A model generated the notes under the pieces. The model was not told the origin of the DNA, made no database searches, and saw only the letters and a list, made by a program, of their open reading frames with translations. Below are positions 15,207 to 23,110 of a stretch of DNA of 64,000 bases, piece after piece. Source of the DNA: Pseudomonas viridiflava (GTDB taxonomy: Bacteria; Pseudomonadota; Gammaproteobacteria; Pseudomonadales; Pseudomonadaceae); NCBI RefSeq assembly GCF_900573885.1, contig NZ_UPSE01000565.1:124001-188000 (forward strand), read 5' to 3'. Made by a program: the position numbers and the translations under genes. The stretch's first letter is position 1; each line of letters starts with the position of its first letter.

Positions 15207-17264
15207 ATGGAAACCTTGCCCAAACACCGTCGTTCGCCCTGGCATGACGGCGAGCGCGTTCTGCAGCAGAAAGTGGGCGTGCTGGAGCGCATGGAAGTCG
15301 CCGGCCAGAAGTTTATCCGCGACTACATGCCCGACCAGCACCGCGAGTTTTATCAACAGCTGCCGTTCATGATCGTCGGCGCGGTGGATGATGCCGGCCG
15401 GCCGTGGGCGACCCTGCTTGAAGGCGAGCCTGGCTTTGCCCATTCCGCCGATGCCAGGCAACTGAGCCTGAATACCGTATTGGATCCTCAAGACCCCGCC
15501 GCCTCCGGCCTGCAAGCCGGCAACGCGCTGGGCCTGCTGGGCATCGAGCTGCACACGCGGCGGCGCAACCGAATCAATGGTGTGATCACCCACGCCTCGG
15601 CGCAGCAACTGGATATCGCCGTGGAGCACGCGTTCGGCAATTGCCCGCAGTACATCCAGCAACGCGCCTACACCCGCGTTGCCGACGACGCTGCCGGCAA
15701 ACCGGCACGCCAGAATTTCACTGCGCTCGACGCCGACGCCAGCGCCGTCATCACCGCCGCCGACACCTTTTTTGTCGCCAGCTACGTGGTGCATGACGAC
15801 GGCCAGCGCTCGGTGGATGTGTCGCACCGTGGCGGGCGGCCGGGGTTTATTCAGGTGGAAGGCAATCGCCTGACCATTCCCGACTACGCCGGCAACCTAC
15901 ACTTCAACACCTTGGGCAACCTGCAGACCAACCCGCAGGCCGGGCTGTTGTTTGTCGACTTCACCACCGGCGATGTGCTGCAACTGAGCGGCCATACCGA
16001 ACTGGTGCTGGAAAGCCCGCTGATTACAGCCTTTGAAGGGGCCGAACGCCTGTGGACCTTCGATGTGCAGCAGGTGGTGCGACGCCCGGCGGCGTTGTCG
16101 CTGCGCTGGCAGTTCCAGAGCTTCGCGCCCACCAGCCTGATGACCGGCACCTGGGCCGACGCCAACCAGCGCCTGCGCCAAACCGAAGCGCGCAAGCAAT
16201 GGCACCCGTGGCGCATCACCCGCGTGGAGCAGGAAAGCCACGATATTCGTTCTCTGTACCTGGAGGCCTTGGACGGCGGCGCCGTGAGCTTTTTGCCCGG
16301 CCAGCATATTCCCGTACGTTTGCATCTGGACAATGGCGACAGCGTGGTGCGCACCTACAGCGTTTCCAGCGCGCCGGCCGATGGGCATGTGCGCATCAGC
16401 GTCAAAGCCCAGGGCCCGGCGTCGCGGCATCTGCATGAGCAACTGAAGCTCGGTGACGTGCTGGAGATTCGCCACCCGCTCGGTAGCTTCACCCTGAAAA
16501 CTGACGCCGCGCGGCCGGTGGTGTTGATTGGCGCGGGCGTTGGCATTACGCCGCTGCTGTCCATGGCGCGTGAATTGGTGGCGCAGATTGGCAGCGGGCA
16601 ACGGCAGCAAGCGGTTTACCTGTTTCAAGGCGGCCGAAGCCTGGCCGACCTGCCGTTTCAGCAGGAACTGCAAGCCCTTCAACAGCGCGCCAACGGCCTG
16701 CTCCACCTCACACGCGCGCTGAGCACTGCCGGCGAACAGGCAGCGTTGGGCGTGGACTTTGAACTGGCTGGCAGGTTGAGCATTGCGCAAATCAAAGCCC
16801 GTCTGCCGCTCGATGATTACGACTTCTACCTCTGCGGCCCGGCGGCGTTTACCCAGGATATATACGACGGCCTGCGCCAGCTGAACATCCCCGACGCGCG
16901 CATTCATGCCGAAGCGTTCGGCCCGTCCACCTTGCGTCGCCAGGGCGACGAGCAGCGCGCCACGCTCGTGCAACCGCCGCCCGCCACCACGCCCGTGCCG
17001 GTGTACTTTGCCAACTCCGCCAAGGAAGCACGCTGGACCCCACAAAGCGGCACGCTGCTGGAACTGGCCGAAAGCCGTGGCCTGAACCCCGACTTCAGTT
17101 GTCGCGGCGGCTCCTGCGGCACCTGCCGCACCCGGCGCATCAGCGGCCAGGTGCACTACCCCAACCCGCCCGCCCAACTGCCCGACGACGACATGGTGCT
17201 GATCTGCTGCGCCGTGCCAGCCGCAAGCGAAAACGGCGTTCAGCCGCTGGTTCTGGACCTTTAA
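15207..17264 (+). CDS. Multidomain oxidoreductase: PNPOx-like + FAD/NAD reductase + 2Fe-2S ferredoxin
   Basis: This 685-residue protein fuses four modules. Residues 40-270 resemble a pyridoxamine-phosphate-oxidase split barrel (DDAGRPWATLLEGEPGF, then AGNLHFNTLGNLQTNPQAGL). Residues 330-430 form an FAD domain with RTYSVSS at 382-388. Residues 435-575 form the NAD domain, starting IGAGVGITPLLSMARELV. Residues 590-685 form a plant-type ferredoxin with Cys632, Cys637, Cys640 and Cys669. Electrons can thus pass from NAD(P)H through FAD to the iron-sulfur cluster, and possibly to a flavin or substrate in the N-terminal barrel. The start follows GGAGG. It lies between a GST gene and a small orphan gene ending against a TauD dioxygenase. 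The reaction is unknown. Confidence 0.85.
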   Translation: METLPKHRRSPWHDGERVLQQKVGVLERMEVAGQKFIRDYMPDQHREFYQQLPFMIVGAVDDAGRPWATLLEGEPGFAHSADARQLSLNTVLDPQDPAASGLQAGNALGLLGIELHTRRRNRINGVITHASAQQLDIAVEHAFGNCPQYIQQRAYTRVADDAAGKPARQNFTALDADASAVITAADTFFVASYVVHDDGQRSVDVSHRGGRPGFIQVEGNRLTIPDYAGNLHFNTLGNLQTNPQAGLLFVDFTTGDVLQLSGHTELVLESPLITAFEGAERLWTFDVQQVVRRPAALSLRWQFQSFAPTSLMTGTWADANQRLRQTEARKQWHPWRITRVEQESHDIRSLYLEALDGGAVSFLPGQHIPVRLHLDNGDSVVRTYSVSSAPADGHVRISVKAQGPASRHLHEQLKLGDVLEIRHPLGSFTLKTDAARPVVLIGAGVGITPLLSMARELVAQIGSGQRQQAVYLFQGGRSLADLPFQQELQALQQRANGLLHLTRALSTAGEQAALGVDFELAGRLSIAQIKARLPLDDYDFYLCGPAAFTQDIYDGLRQLNIPDARIHAEAFGPSTLRRQGDEQRATLVQPPPATTPVPVYFANSAKEARWTPQSGTLLELAESRGLNPDFSCRGGSCGTCRTRRISGQVHYPNPPAQLPDDDMVLICCAVPAASENGVQPLVLDL

Positions 17265-17275
17265 GGAGACCCCTG

Positions 17276-17485
17276 ATGCGCACATTGACCTTCAACGACG
17301 CCGTGTCGCCATGGCACGACCACGCTGAGGAACCCGCCGCGCTGCCTTGTACCAGTTCAGAGCGCGAACTCAGCTACATGCTGCCGCAGCTGGTTTCGCC
17401 CTATGAATGCCAGACGCGGCCTTTCATCCCCGACGGCCTGGCCCGCCTGCGCGCCTGGTTCGCGGGTATTTTCGCCCAGCGTTAA
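17276..17485 (+). CDS. Orphan 69-residue protein downstream of fusion oxidoreductase
   Basis: The frame encodes 69 residues beginning MRTLTFNDAVSPWHDHAEEP and ending LARLRAWFAGIFAQR. It follows the oxidoreductase stop by 11 bp, with AAGGAGAC overlapping that stop codon as its ribosome-binding site, so it is translated from the same message. It contains two cysteines and has no membrane segment or signal peptide. I do not recognise a family. The stop codon lies within the last codons of the convergent dioxygenase gene. It may be a partner or substrate-binding accessory of the oxidoreductase. Confidence 0.65.
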   Translation: MRTLTFNDAVSPWHDHAEEPAALPCTSSERELSYMLPQLVSPYECQTRPFIPDGLARLRAWFAGIFAQR

Positions 17486-18378
17486 CGCGTCGGCGCCTGG
17501 CCCTTCACCGTGGTGCGGAACATCTCGCGGCGCATGCCGTGGTAATCGGCGATCGGCATATGCCAGGTGCTGCGGTTATCCCAGATCGCCAGGGTGCCCT
17601 GGCGCCAGCGCATGCGGCAGGTGAAGGCCGGCGAAGTGGCGAGGCTGAACAGATAATCCAGCAGCGGCTGCGCTTCGGGCGGACGCAGCCCTTTGATGCC
17701 CGAGGTGTAGGCCGGGTTGATAAATAACACCTGCTTGCCCGTTTCCGGGTGGCGCGTCACCAGCGGATGACTGCGCGCCTCGTGCGAAGCATCGCTGCCG
17801 TAGCGGATCTGCATATTCTCCAGCAGCGCGTTGTGGTTGGCGTTTACACCGTAGGCGCGCTCCGGGCTGTGCTCAGCCTCAAGCGGCGCCACCAGCGCTT
17901 TCATGCCGGGCGACAGCCATTCATAGGCCAGCGCCAGGTTGGCGAAACAGGTGTCGCCGCCATAGGCCGGAATGTCGTGGCCGTACAACAGCGTGAAGGC
18001 CGGTGGGCGCTCCTGAAACGTCCAGTCGGTGTGCCAGGCGCCGCCAAACACAAACGGCGCTTTTTCGTCCGCCTCTTTCACTACATGCACCACGTGGGGA
18101 TGGTCTTCCATGCAGGTGACGTAAGGCTCGCGGCCGAACTCGCCGAACTGCTGCGTTACCTGTTCAAGGTCGCTGACACTCAGGGATTGCCCGTGAATGA
18201 ACAGCACCTTGTGACTGAGCAGCGCCTGGCGTAACTCGGCGAAACCTTCGGCGTTCAACGCGCGTAAATCCAGCCCCTCGACATCGGCGCCCAGCGCGCC
18301 GGTGGCTGGCGTGGCGCTGAAATGTTCATAGCGGCCCGGTGGATTGCTGCTGGGTAGCGTGTAGATGAATTCGCTCAT
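17482..18378 (-). CDS. TauD/TfdA-family 2-oxoglutarate/Fe(II) dioxygenase
   Basis: The 298-residue protein has the full iron triad: His116 and Asp118 in GGAWHTDWTFQERPP and His273 in STWHMPIADYHG. Arg288 in MFRTTV fits the 2-oxoglutarate carboxylate-binding position. The family hydroxylates or cleaves taurine-like sulfonates, chlorophenoxy acids, carnitine-type molecules and others. The substrate here is not evident. It is convergent with the fusion oxidoreductase gene, overlapping the small orphan by four bases. No transporter adjoins it, so its role may tie into the oxidoreductase block. Confidence 0.92.
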   Translation of the reverse strand: MSEFIYTLPSSNPPGRYEHFSATPATGALGADVEGLDLRALNAEGFAELRQALLSHKVLFIHGQSLSVSDLEQVTQQFGEFGREPYVTCMEDHPHVVHVVKEADEKAPFVFGGAWHTDWTFQERPPAFTLLYGHDIPAYGGDTCFANLALAYEWLSPGMKALVAPLEAEHSPERAYGVNANHNALLENMQIRYGSDASHEARSHPLVTRHPETGKQVLFINPAYTSGIKGLRPPEAQPLLDYLFSLATSPAFTCRMRWRQGTLAIWDNRSTWHMPIADYHGMRREMFRTTVKGQAPTR

Positions 18379-18479
18379 TTTTTGTTGTTCTCGCGGCGAT
18401 GGGCGGGCAATTAGGGATGCGCATTTTGTTGTTATGGCAGTTCTTATAGTTCAACTGTTGGGGGGTGAGGGTTTTGTGC

Positions 18480-18890
18480 GCCGCTAACGGCCCCTCTCCC
18501 GCCCTTCGGGCACCCTCTCCCGCAAGCGGGCGAGGGGTTTGGTCGGCCACCGCGTTCGGCTTTGCTCCCCTCTCCCGCTAGGTCGGCCGGACAGGCGAGA
18601 GGGGCTGGGGGTGAGGGTTTGCGTTCGCCGCTAACGGCCCCTCTCCCGCCCTTCGGGCACCCTCTCCCGCAAGCGGGCGAGGGGTTTGGTCGGCCACCGC
18701 GTTCGGCTTTGCTCCCCTCTCCCGTCTGCGGGAGAGGGGCTGGGGGTGAGGGTTGCGTGCGCCGCTAACGGCCCCTCTCCCGCCCTTCGGGCACCCTCTC
18801 CCGTAAACGGGCGAGGGGATTGCCTGGCCACCGTGTTTGGCTTGGCTCCCCTCTGCCCGCTTGCGGGAGAGGGGTTGGGGGAGAGGGTTG
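18480..18890. repeat. Three tandem copies of a GC-rich hairpin repeat
   Basis: Each copy starts GCCGCTAACGGCCCCTCTCC and contains GCCCTTCGGGC, an inner hairpin CTCTCCCGCAAGCGGGCGAG, a central GCCACCGCGTTCGGCTT and a closing GGGAGAGGGGCTGGGGGTGA. Copies run about 18480-18619, 18628-18753 and 18761-18890. Copy 1 carries a variant of the distal arm. Other copies lie at 36654-36774 and 37554-37623. The whole gene-free stretch between the dioxygenase start and the giant barrel gene's stop consists of them. Function is unknown; they are probably mobile REP-like elements, possibly also acting as transcription stops. Confidence 0.85.
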
Positions 18891-18898
18891 CCCTTGCC

Positions 18899-21800
18899 TC
18901 AATATTTGCCCACGGCGTTAAAGAACCAGCCCTGGCTGCGATACGACAGGTCGGTCAAATCGTCGCTGAAGTCGCTGAAGTTGTAGCCCACGCCCGCTTT
19001 GAAGTGGTTGCCGAAGTGGCGATAAACGCCCACGAGCATGCCGGTGCGGCTGTCTTCGGCGGCGAATTCGTCGCGGCGGCGGACTTCGGCCATCAGGTCC
19101 CATTTCTTCACGACGTGCCAGTCCACTCGCGCGGCAACCAGTTGCCCACGGCTGTCGAACCAGTCGGCGGAGCTGTCGCGGCTCATGCGCAGTTCGCTCA
19201 GGCGGTAGGCGTATTTGCCGCCCACGCTCCAGCGTTCGGTCAGGTCGTAGATGCCGTCGATGGCGAACACGTGGCTGCGCTGGGCGTAGTCCACGGCGGT
19301 GCCGGTGGCGGTCGACACCTGATCCGGTGGCGGCAGGTCGGCCAGGTAGGTGTATTTGGTCAGCAGGTTGAGCTTGTCGTTGAACACCGGGCGGTAGGCG
19401 TAGCCCAGGGACGCTTCAACGAAGTCGCCGTTGAAGTAGTCGCCACGGTCGGAGTTGCCAACGGAGAAGTCCAGCTTGCCGATAAAACGCCAGTCCGGGT
19501 TGACCTTGTAGCTGATGTTGTTGCGCATCAGCCACACGCTGAGGTCTTGCACGTCGCTGCTGTCTTCGCGGTATTCCAGGCGGCTGGCGTAGCGCAGGTC
19601 GCCGTTGCTGTAGCCCACCTTGCCACCAATGGCACGGCGTTTCAGGGCGTAGTCGGTCTCTTCGTTGAAGGTGCCGAATTCGGTGGTTACGCCGTAGCTC
19701 CAGTGGTCGTCCGGGGCGAAGTCCAGGCCGTAGCCCTGGATCACGCCGGCCTGGTCACCGTGTTGCACGCGCTGTTCGGCGTACACGCTGGTGGTGTCGG
19801 TCCAGCGCGAACGGGCGCCGGAGACGAACTGGCCGGTGCGGCCGCTGCTGTCCAGGCCGCTGCGACTGGCGAAACCGTCGTCGCTGCGGTCGCTGTCCAG
19901 TTGGTAGTTGAGGTACACGTTGGTGCGGTCCGAGGCGTCGTAGCCCACACCCGCTTTGGCGCCCAGGCCGAGGTTGCCGCCGGACAATTCGCCGTTCAGC
20001 GAGGTGCGCTCGTTCAGGCGATAGTCACCGCCCACGCCGAGGCGGTTGTTGGCTTGACGGGTGCCGTCGCGGGTCACGGTGCCTTGGCCGAAGCCGTATA
20101 CCGACCAGTCTTCCTGAGCGTGGTACAGCGCTTGGAACAGCGCGTCGTTGCGCTCGCCTTCGTCGTAGTCGCCATTGTCGTAACCGGCGTAGGTGCCGGT
20201 GTACAGGTTGCGGTAGGCGCCGCCGTAGGTTTGGCGGTCGTTGCGCATGCCGCCGGACAGACGCCAGGCGTCGGTCAGGTCGTAGGCCAGTTGCGCTTCG
20301 GCAGCGCGACGGGAGCGGCCGCCGTCTTCTTCGGTTTCATCGGCTTTCACCGTCACTTCGGTTTTTTCGCTCAGCGGTGCGGTGTAGCTACCGCCCACCT
20401 GGTCGGTGGCCAGCTCGGACAAACGCCCCGGTGCCGAGAAGCCGGCGTCGCGGTTTTCGAAGTAGAAGGTGCCGCGCCCTTCGGCGTCGTCGACCACGTC
20501 TTTGAGGTCGAACGCGGTTTCCACGCGGTTGGCGCGAGCGCGGGAGTCGGTGCCGGCCACTTGCTGACCAAAGCCGAAACCGCCGTCGTAGGAGAAGCGC
20601 TGGTCGAGGCTGTCGCCTTCGCTTTGTGCCGATTCCAGTTTCAGCCAGGTGCCTTCGCTGTGGCGCAGCAACAGGTCGCCGCCGCCAAGGGTCTGGTCTT
20701 CGCGGCCGGTCTGTTCCTGCATGCTGCCGGTTACGCCGACGCGCACGTTGTCGTTCACCCAATAGGCGGCGCGACCACCGTAGGCGAGGTCGTCGAGCTG
20801 TTCCAGGCCCGGCGAGTATTCGTAGCCGACTACCAGGAACACCGGGTTGCCGGACAGGCTGCCGCCGGAGCGGATCAGCGTGCTGCCATCGGCGGTGGCC
20901 GACAGCGGCTGGGTGAGGATTACCCGGCCTTGCAGCGCGTTCACGTCATAGTCGATGCCGGCGGAAAGGTCCTGGCTATGCAGCACCAGCCCGGAGTCTT
21001 TGTCGCGTACTTCGATGCGTACACGCTCGCTGCCTTCGGTGAGGTCCTGGTGACGCAGGTAGTACAACGAACCCCCAGTGCCACGGAAATCTTCACGGGC
21101 CGAGGCGGTGCCGGGTTCGGCGGCGAAGCCTTCGATCTGCGCGCGGCGTTCGCCAAAGGCGGTGAAGGCGTCGTCGCGGTAGCGCACTTGCGCACCGTAG
21201 AGGCTGCGGTCGATCTGGGTCAGTTCGGTGTCGCGAATCTGCTCGCGGAAGTTGCCCCACATGGCATGGGACTTCTCGTCCTCCACCTTGACGTAGAACT
21301 TGCCACGGGTCGGCGCGTCTTCGATCAGGGTCGAGTCGTCGCCAAAGGTGGCCCAGCCTTTGTCCGAGTCGGAGGTCATGCGGCGCAGGAATTCGCGCGG
21401 GTCTTTGTCGTTGAAGTTGCTGAACAGGCTGTCGGCCGGCTCTTCGCCGGTGTCCACGCTGCCGGTCACGGTGTATTTATCGTCCACCTTGCCTTTGGTG
21501 TAGAACGCCAGGCGGCCGTCGGCGTAGAGCTTGTCGTCGTAGTAGCGGTCTTCCTGAGTCACCACGCGCGCCGGACCGCTGGTGTCTTGCTGGCCGACGG
21601 TGAAGTCGGCGATGGCCACGGTGAACCAGTCGTCTTGCGGCAGGCGCAGGTCGCGGCGGTAGATGCGGCCTTTGCCCTGGTCATCGAGCACGGCCACTTC
21701 CACGGTGTGCAGGCCGCGCGGAATGATCTGCGCGCTGGCAAAGGTGCCGTTGCTGTCGACCGGCACCGGGCGGCCCATGACGAACACGTGCTGACCGTCT

Positions 21801-23110
21801 TTTACCTGCTTGCCGTTGAGCGTAACGGTTCCGCCGGCCACTGGAATGTTGTGGCGCTGCAAACGGTTGCCGCCGTAGCCGGCCAACAGGTCGGCAGCCA
21901 CGTCTTCGGGTTTTTCCTTTGGCAAGTCGCCACGGCTGACCGATAGCAGTTGGGTGCTGGTTTCGTCGAAACGCCCTTCCGCGTCGTACACGCGAAGTTC
22001 GTAATACACCTGTTCCGGCGTGCCTTCCGGCGGCGTCCAGGTGCCGTTCAGTTGTGGATCGAGCACCACGGTTTCCAGCAATTGCGGCTCGCCGAACAGG
22101 CGACGTTTACCGAGAATGCGCACCTCGGCACGTTTGATCCAGTGCAGGTAGTTGCTGTAGCCGCTGAAGGTCATCGGCTCGCCGACACGCGCCACCCGCG
22201 CGCCGGACACCAGGTTCAGGCGCGGCTTGGCCGACAGGTTGTCGAAGCGCACTTGCAGCAGGTCCTGCGCCAGGGCCACGTCGACGCAGCGTTGCGTGTC
22301 GGCGCTGCCCGCCTGGGTGCCGTCTTGCGGCTGGCCGTCGACGCTGATGCTGAAGGGCGTCATCGCAGCCGGTGCCACGCTGCCCGGGGCGCAGGCTTGC
22401 GGTTTGGCCGGGGTGCTGACCAGCGCTTCGTCGTACCAGATTTCCACTTCCACGCGGCGGTTCAAGGTCCACGCTTGCGGGCTGTCGCCGGTAATCAGCG
22501 GCTGAGTGGCACCCCGGCTGTCGAGCTGAATTTGCTCGGGTTTGAGCTTCAGGCGGTCGCGAAACACCTCGGCCACTTCACGGGCACGCTGCAGGCCGAG
22601 GCCCTGGTTGTCCTGGTAAATGGCCTGGCTGCGTTGCGACAAATGTTGCGGGTCTGTGTGGCCGACCAGGCGCACGCGCAGGTTGCGTTTACCCACCAGA
22701 CGCTCGAGGTGTTTTTCCAGCGCGTCGCTGTCGCGCTCCGGCACGGCCGAACGGCCCGAGGCGAAACGCACCACCGGCAACCCTTCACGCAGCACCACGG
22801 CGCTGACGGTTTCGTCGCTGACGTTGACGATCTGGTCGCGGTCGCCCAGGGCGCCGTCGAGTTGCCAGAGAATCAGCTTCTCGCGCGGCAGCTCGCGCTC
22901 GGCGTTGGCCGGCAGCGCCGGCAAACCGCCCGGGGTGAACGGCCGGCCTTGCAGCAGCGACTCGTCTTCCATCGCCCCGCGTGGCCCGTGCAGGCCGCAG
23001 CCTTTGTTCAGGTCACATTGTTTGCCATCCACTTGCTCGGCTACGGCCAGAGCCAACGGGTTCAGGGTCAAGGCGGCGATGCCGCATACCCACAATTTAC
23101 GCATGCTCAT
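18899..23110 (-). CDS. Giant OmpA-domain plus beta-barrel outer-membrane protein
   Basis: The 1403-residue protein has a signal peptide (ending near LALAVA), then an OmpA-like peptidoglycan-binding domain at about residues 105-230 with VRFASGRSAVPERDSDAL, LVGHTDPQ, LGLQRAREVAEVF and NRRVEVEIWYD. A middle region of Ig/carboxypeptidase-like modules runs to about residue 560. The last 800 residues alternate hydrophobic and polar positions with many Tyr/Arg/Asp, ending in an aromatic residue (GKY) as outer-membrane barrels do. No TonB box or plug was seen. The gene overlaps the end of the DUF11 giant by 4 bp, so the two proteins are made together. It may anchor, export or fold that partner. Confidence 0.85.
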   Translation of the reverse strand: MSMRKLWVCGIAALTLNPLALAVAEQVDGKQCDLNKGCGLHGPRGAMEDESLLQGRPFTPGGLPALPANAERELPREKLILWQLDGALGDRDQIVNVSDETVSAVVLREGLPVVRFASGRSAVPERDSDALEKHLERLVGKRNLRVRLVGHTDPQHLSQRSQAIYQDNQGLGLQRAREVAEVFRDRLKLKPEQIQLDSRGATQPLITGDSPQAWTLNRRVEVEIWYDEALVSTPAKPQACAPGSVAPAAMTPFSISVDGQPQDGTQAGSADTQRCVDVALAQDLLQVRFDNLSAKPRLNLVSGARVARVGEPMTFSGYSNYLHWIKRAEVRILGKRRLFGEPQLLETVVLDPQLNGTWTPPEGTPEQVYYELRVYDAEGRFDETSTQLLSVSRGDLPKEKPEDVAADLLAGYGGNRLQRHNIPVAGGTVTLNGKQVKDGQHVFVMGRPVPVDSNGTFASAQIIPRGLHTVEVAVLDDQGKGRIYRRDLRLPQDDWFTVAIADFTVGQQDTSGPARVVTQEDRYYDDKLYADGRLAFYTKGKVDDKYTVTGSVDTGEEPADSLFSNFNDKDPREFLRRMTSDSDKGWATFGDDSTLIEDAPTRGKFYVKVEDEKSHAMWGNFREQIRDTELTQIDRSLYGAQVRYRDDAFTAFGERRAQIEGFAAEPGTASAREDFRGTGGSLYYLRHQDLTEGSERVRIEVRDKDSGLVLHSQDLSAGIDYDVNALQGRVILTQPLSATADGSTLIRSGGSLSGNPVFLVVGYEYSPGLEQLDDLAYGGRAAYWVNDNVRVGVTGSMQEQTGREDQTLGGGDLLLRHSEGTWLKLESAQSEGDSLDQRFSYDGGFGFGQQVAGTDSRARANRVETAFDLKDVVDDAEGRGTFYFENRDAGFSAPGRLSELATDQVGGSYTAPLSEKTEVTVKADETEEDGGRSRRAAEAQLAYDLTDAWRLSGGMRNDRQTYGGAYRNLYTGTYAGYDNGDYDEGERNDALFQALYHAQEDWSVYGFGQGTVTRDGTRQANNRLGVGGDYRLNERTSLNGELSGGNLGLGAKAGVGYDASDRTNVYLNYQLDSDRSDDGFASRSGLDSSGRTGQFVSGARSRWTDTTSVYAEQRVQHGDQAGVIQGYGLDFAPDDHWSYGVTTEFGTFNEETDYALKRRAIGGKVGYSNGDLRYASRLEYREDSSDVQDLSVWLMRNNISYKVNPDWRFIGKLDFSVGNSDRGDYFNGDFVEASLGYAYRPVFNDKLNLLTKYTYLADLPPPDQVSTATGTAVDYAQRSHVFAIDGIYDLTERWSVGGKYAYRLSELRMSRDSSADWFDSRGQLVAARVDWHVVKKWDLMAEVRRRDEFAAEDSRTGMLVGVYRHFGNHFKAGVGYNFSDFSDDLTDLSYRSQGWFFNAVGKY

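Noticed and set aside
18480..18890. Tandem triplet considered as CRISPR or a plasmid iteron array
   Set aside because: Copies are 126-140 bp long with nested palindromes and occur singly elsewhere, as dispersed repeats do. No rep gene is nearby.
18686..21946. Open frame of over 1000 codons on the plus strand, opposite the OmpA-plus-barrel gene
   Set aside because: Its composition is dominated by Val/Ala/Gly/His runs, typical of the antisense frame of a GC-rich gene. It has no ribosome-binding site and overlaps the real gene fully.
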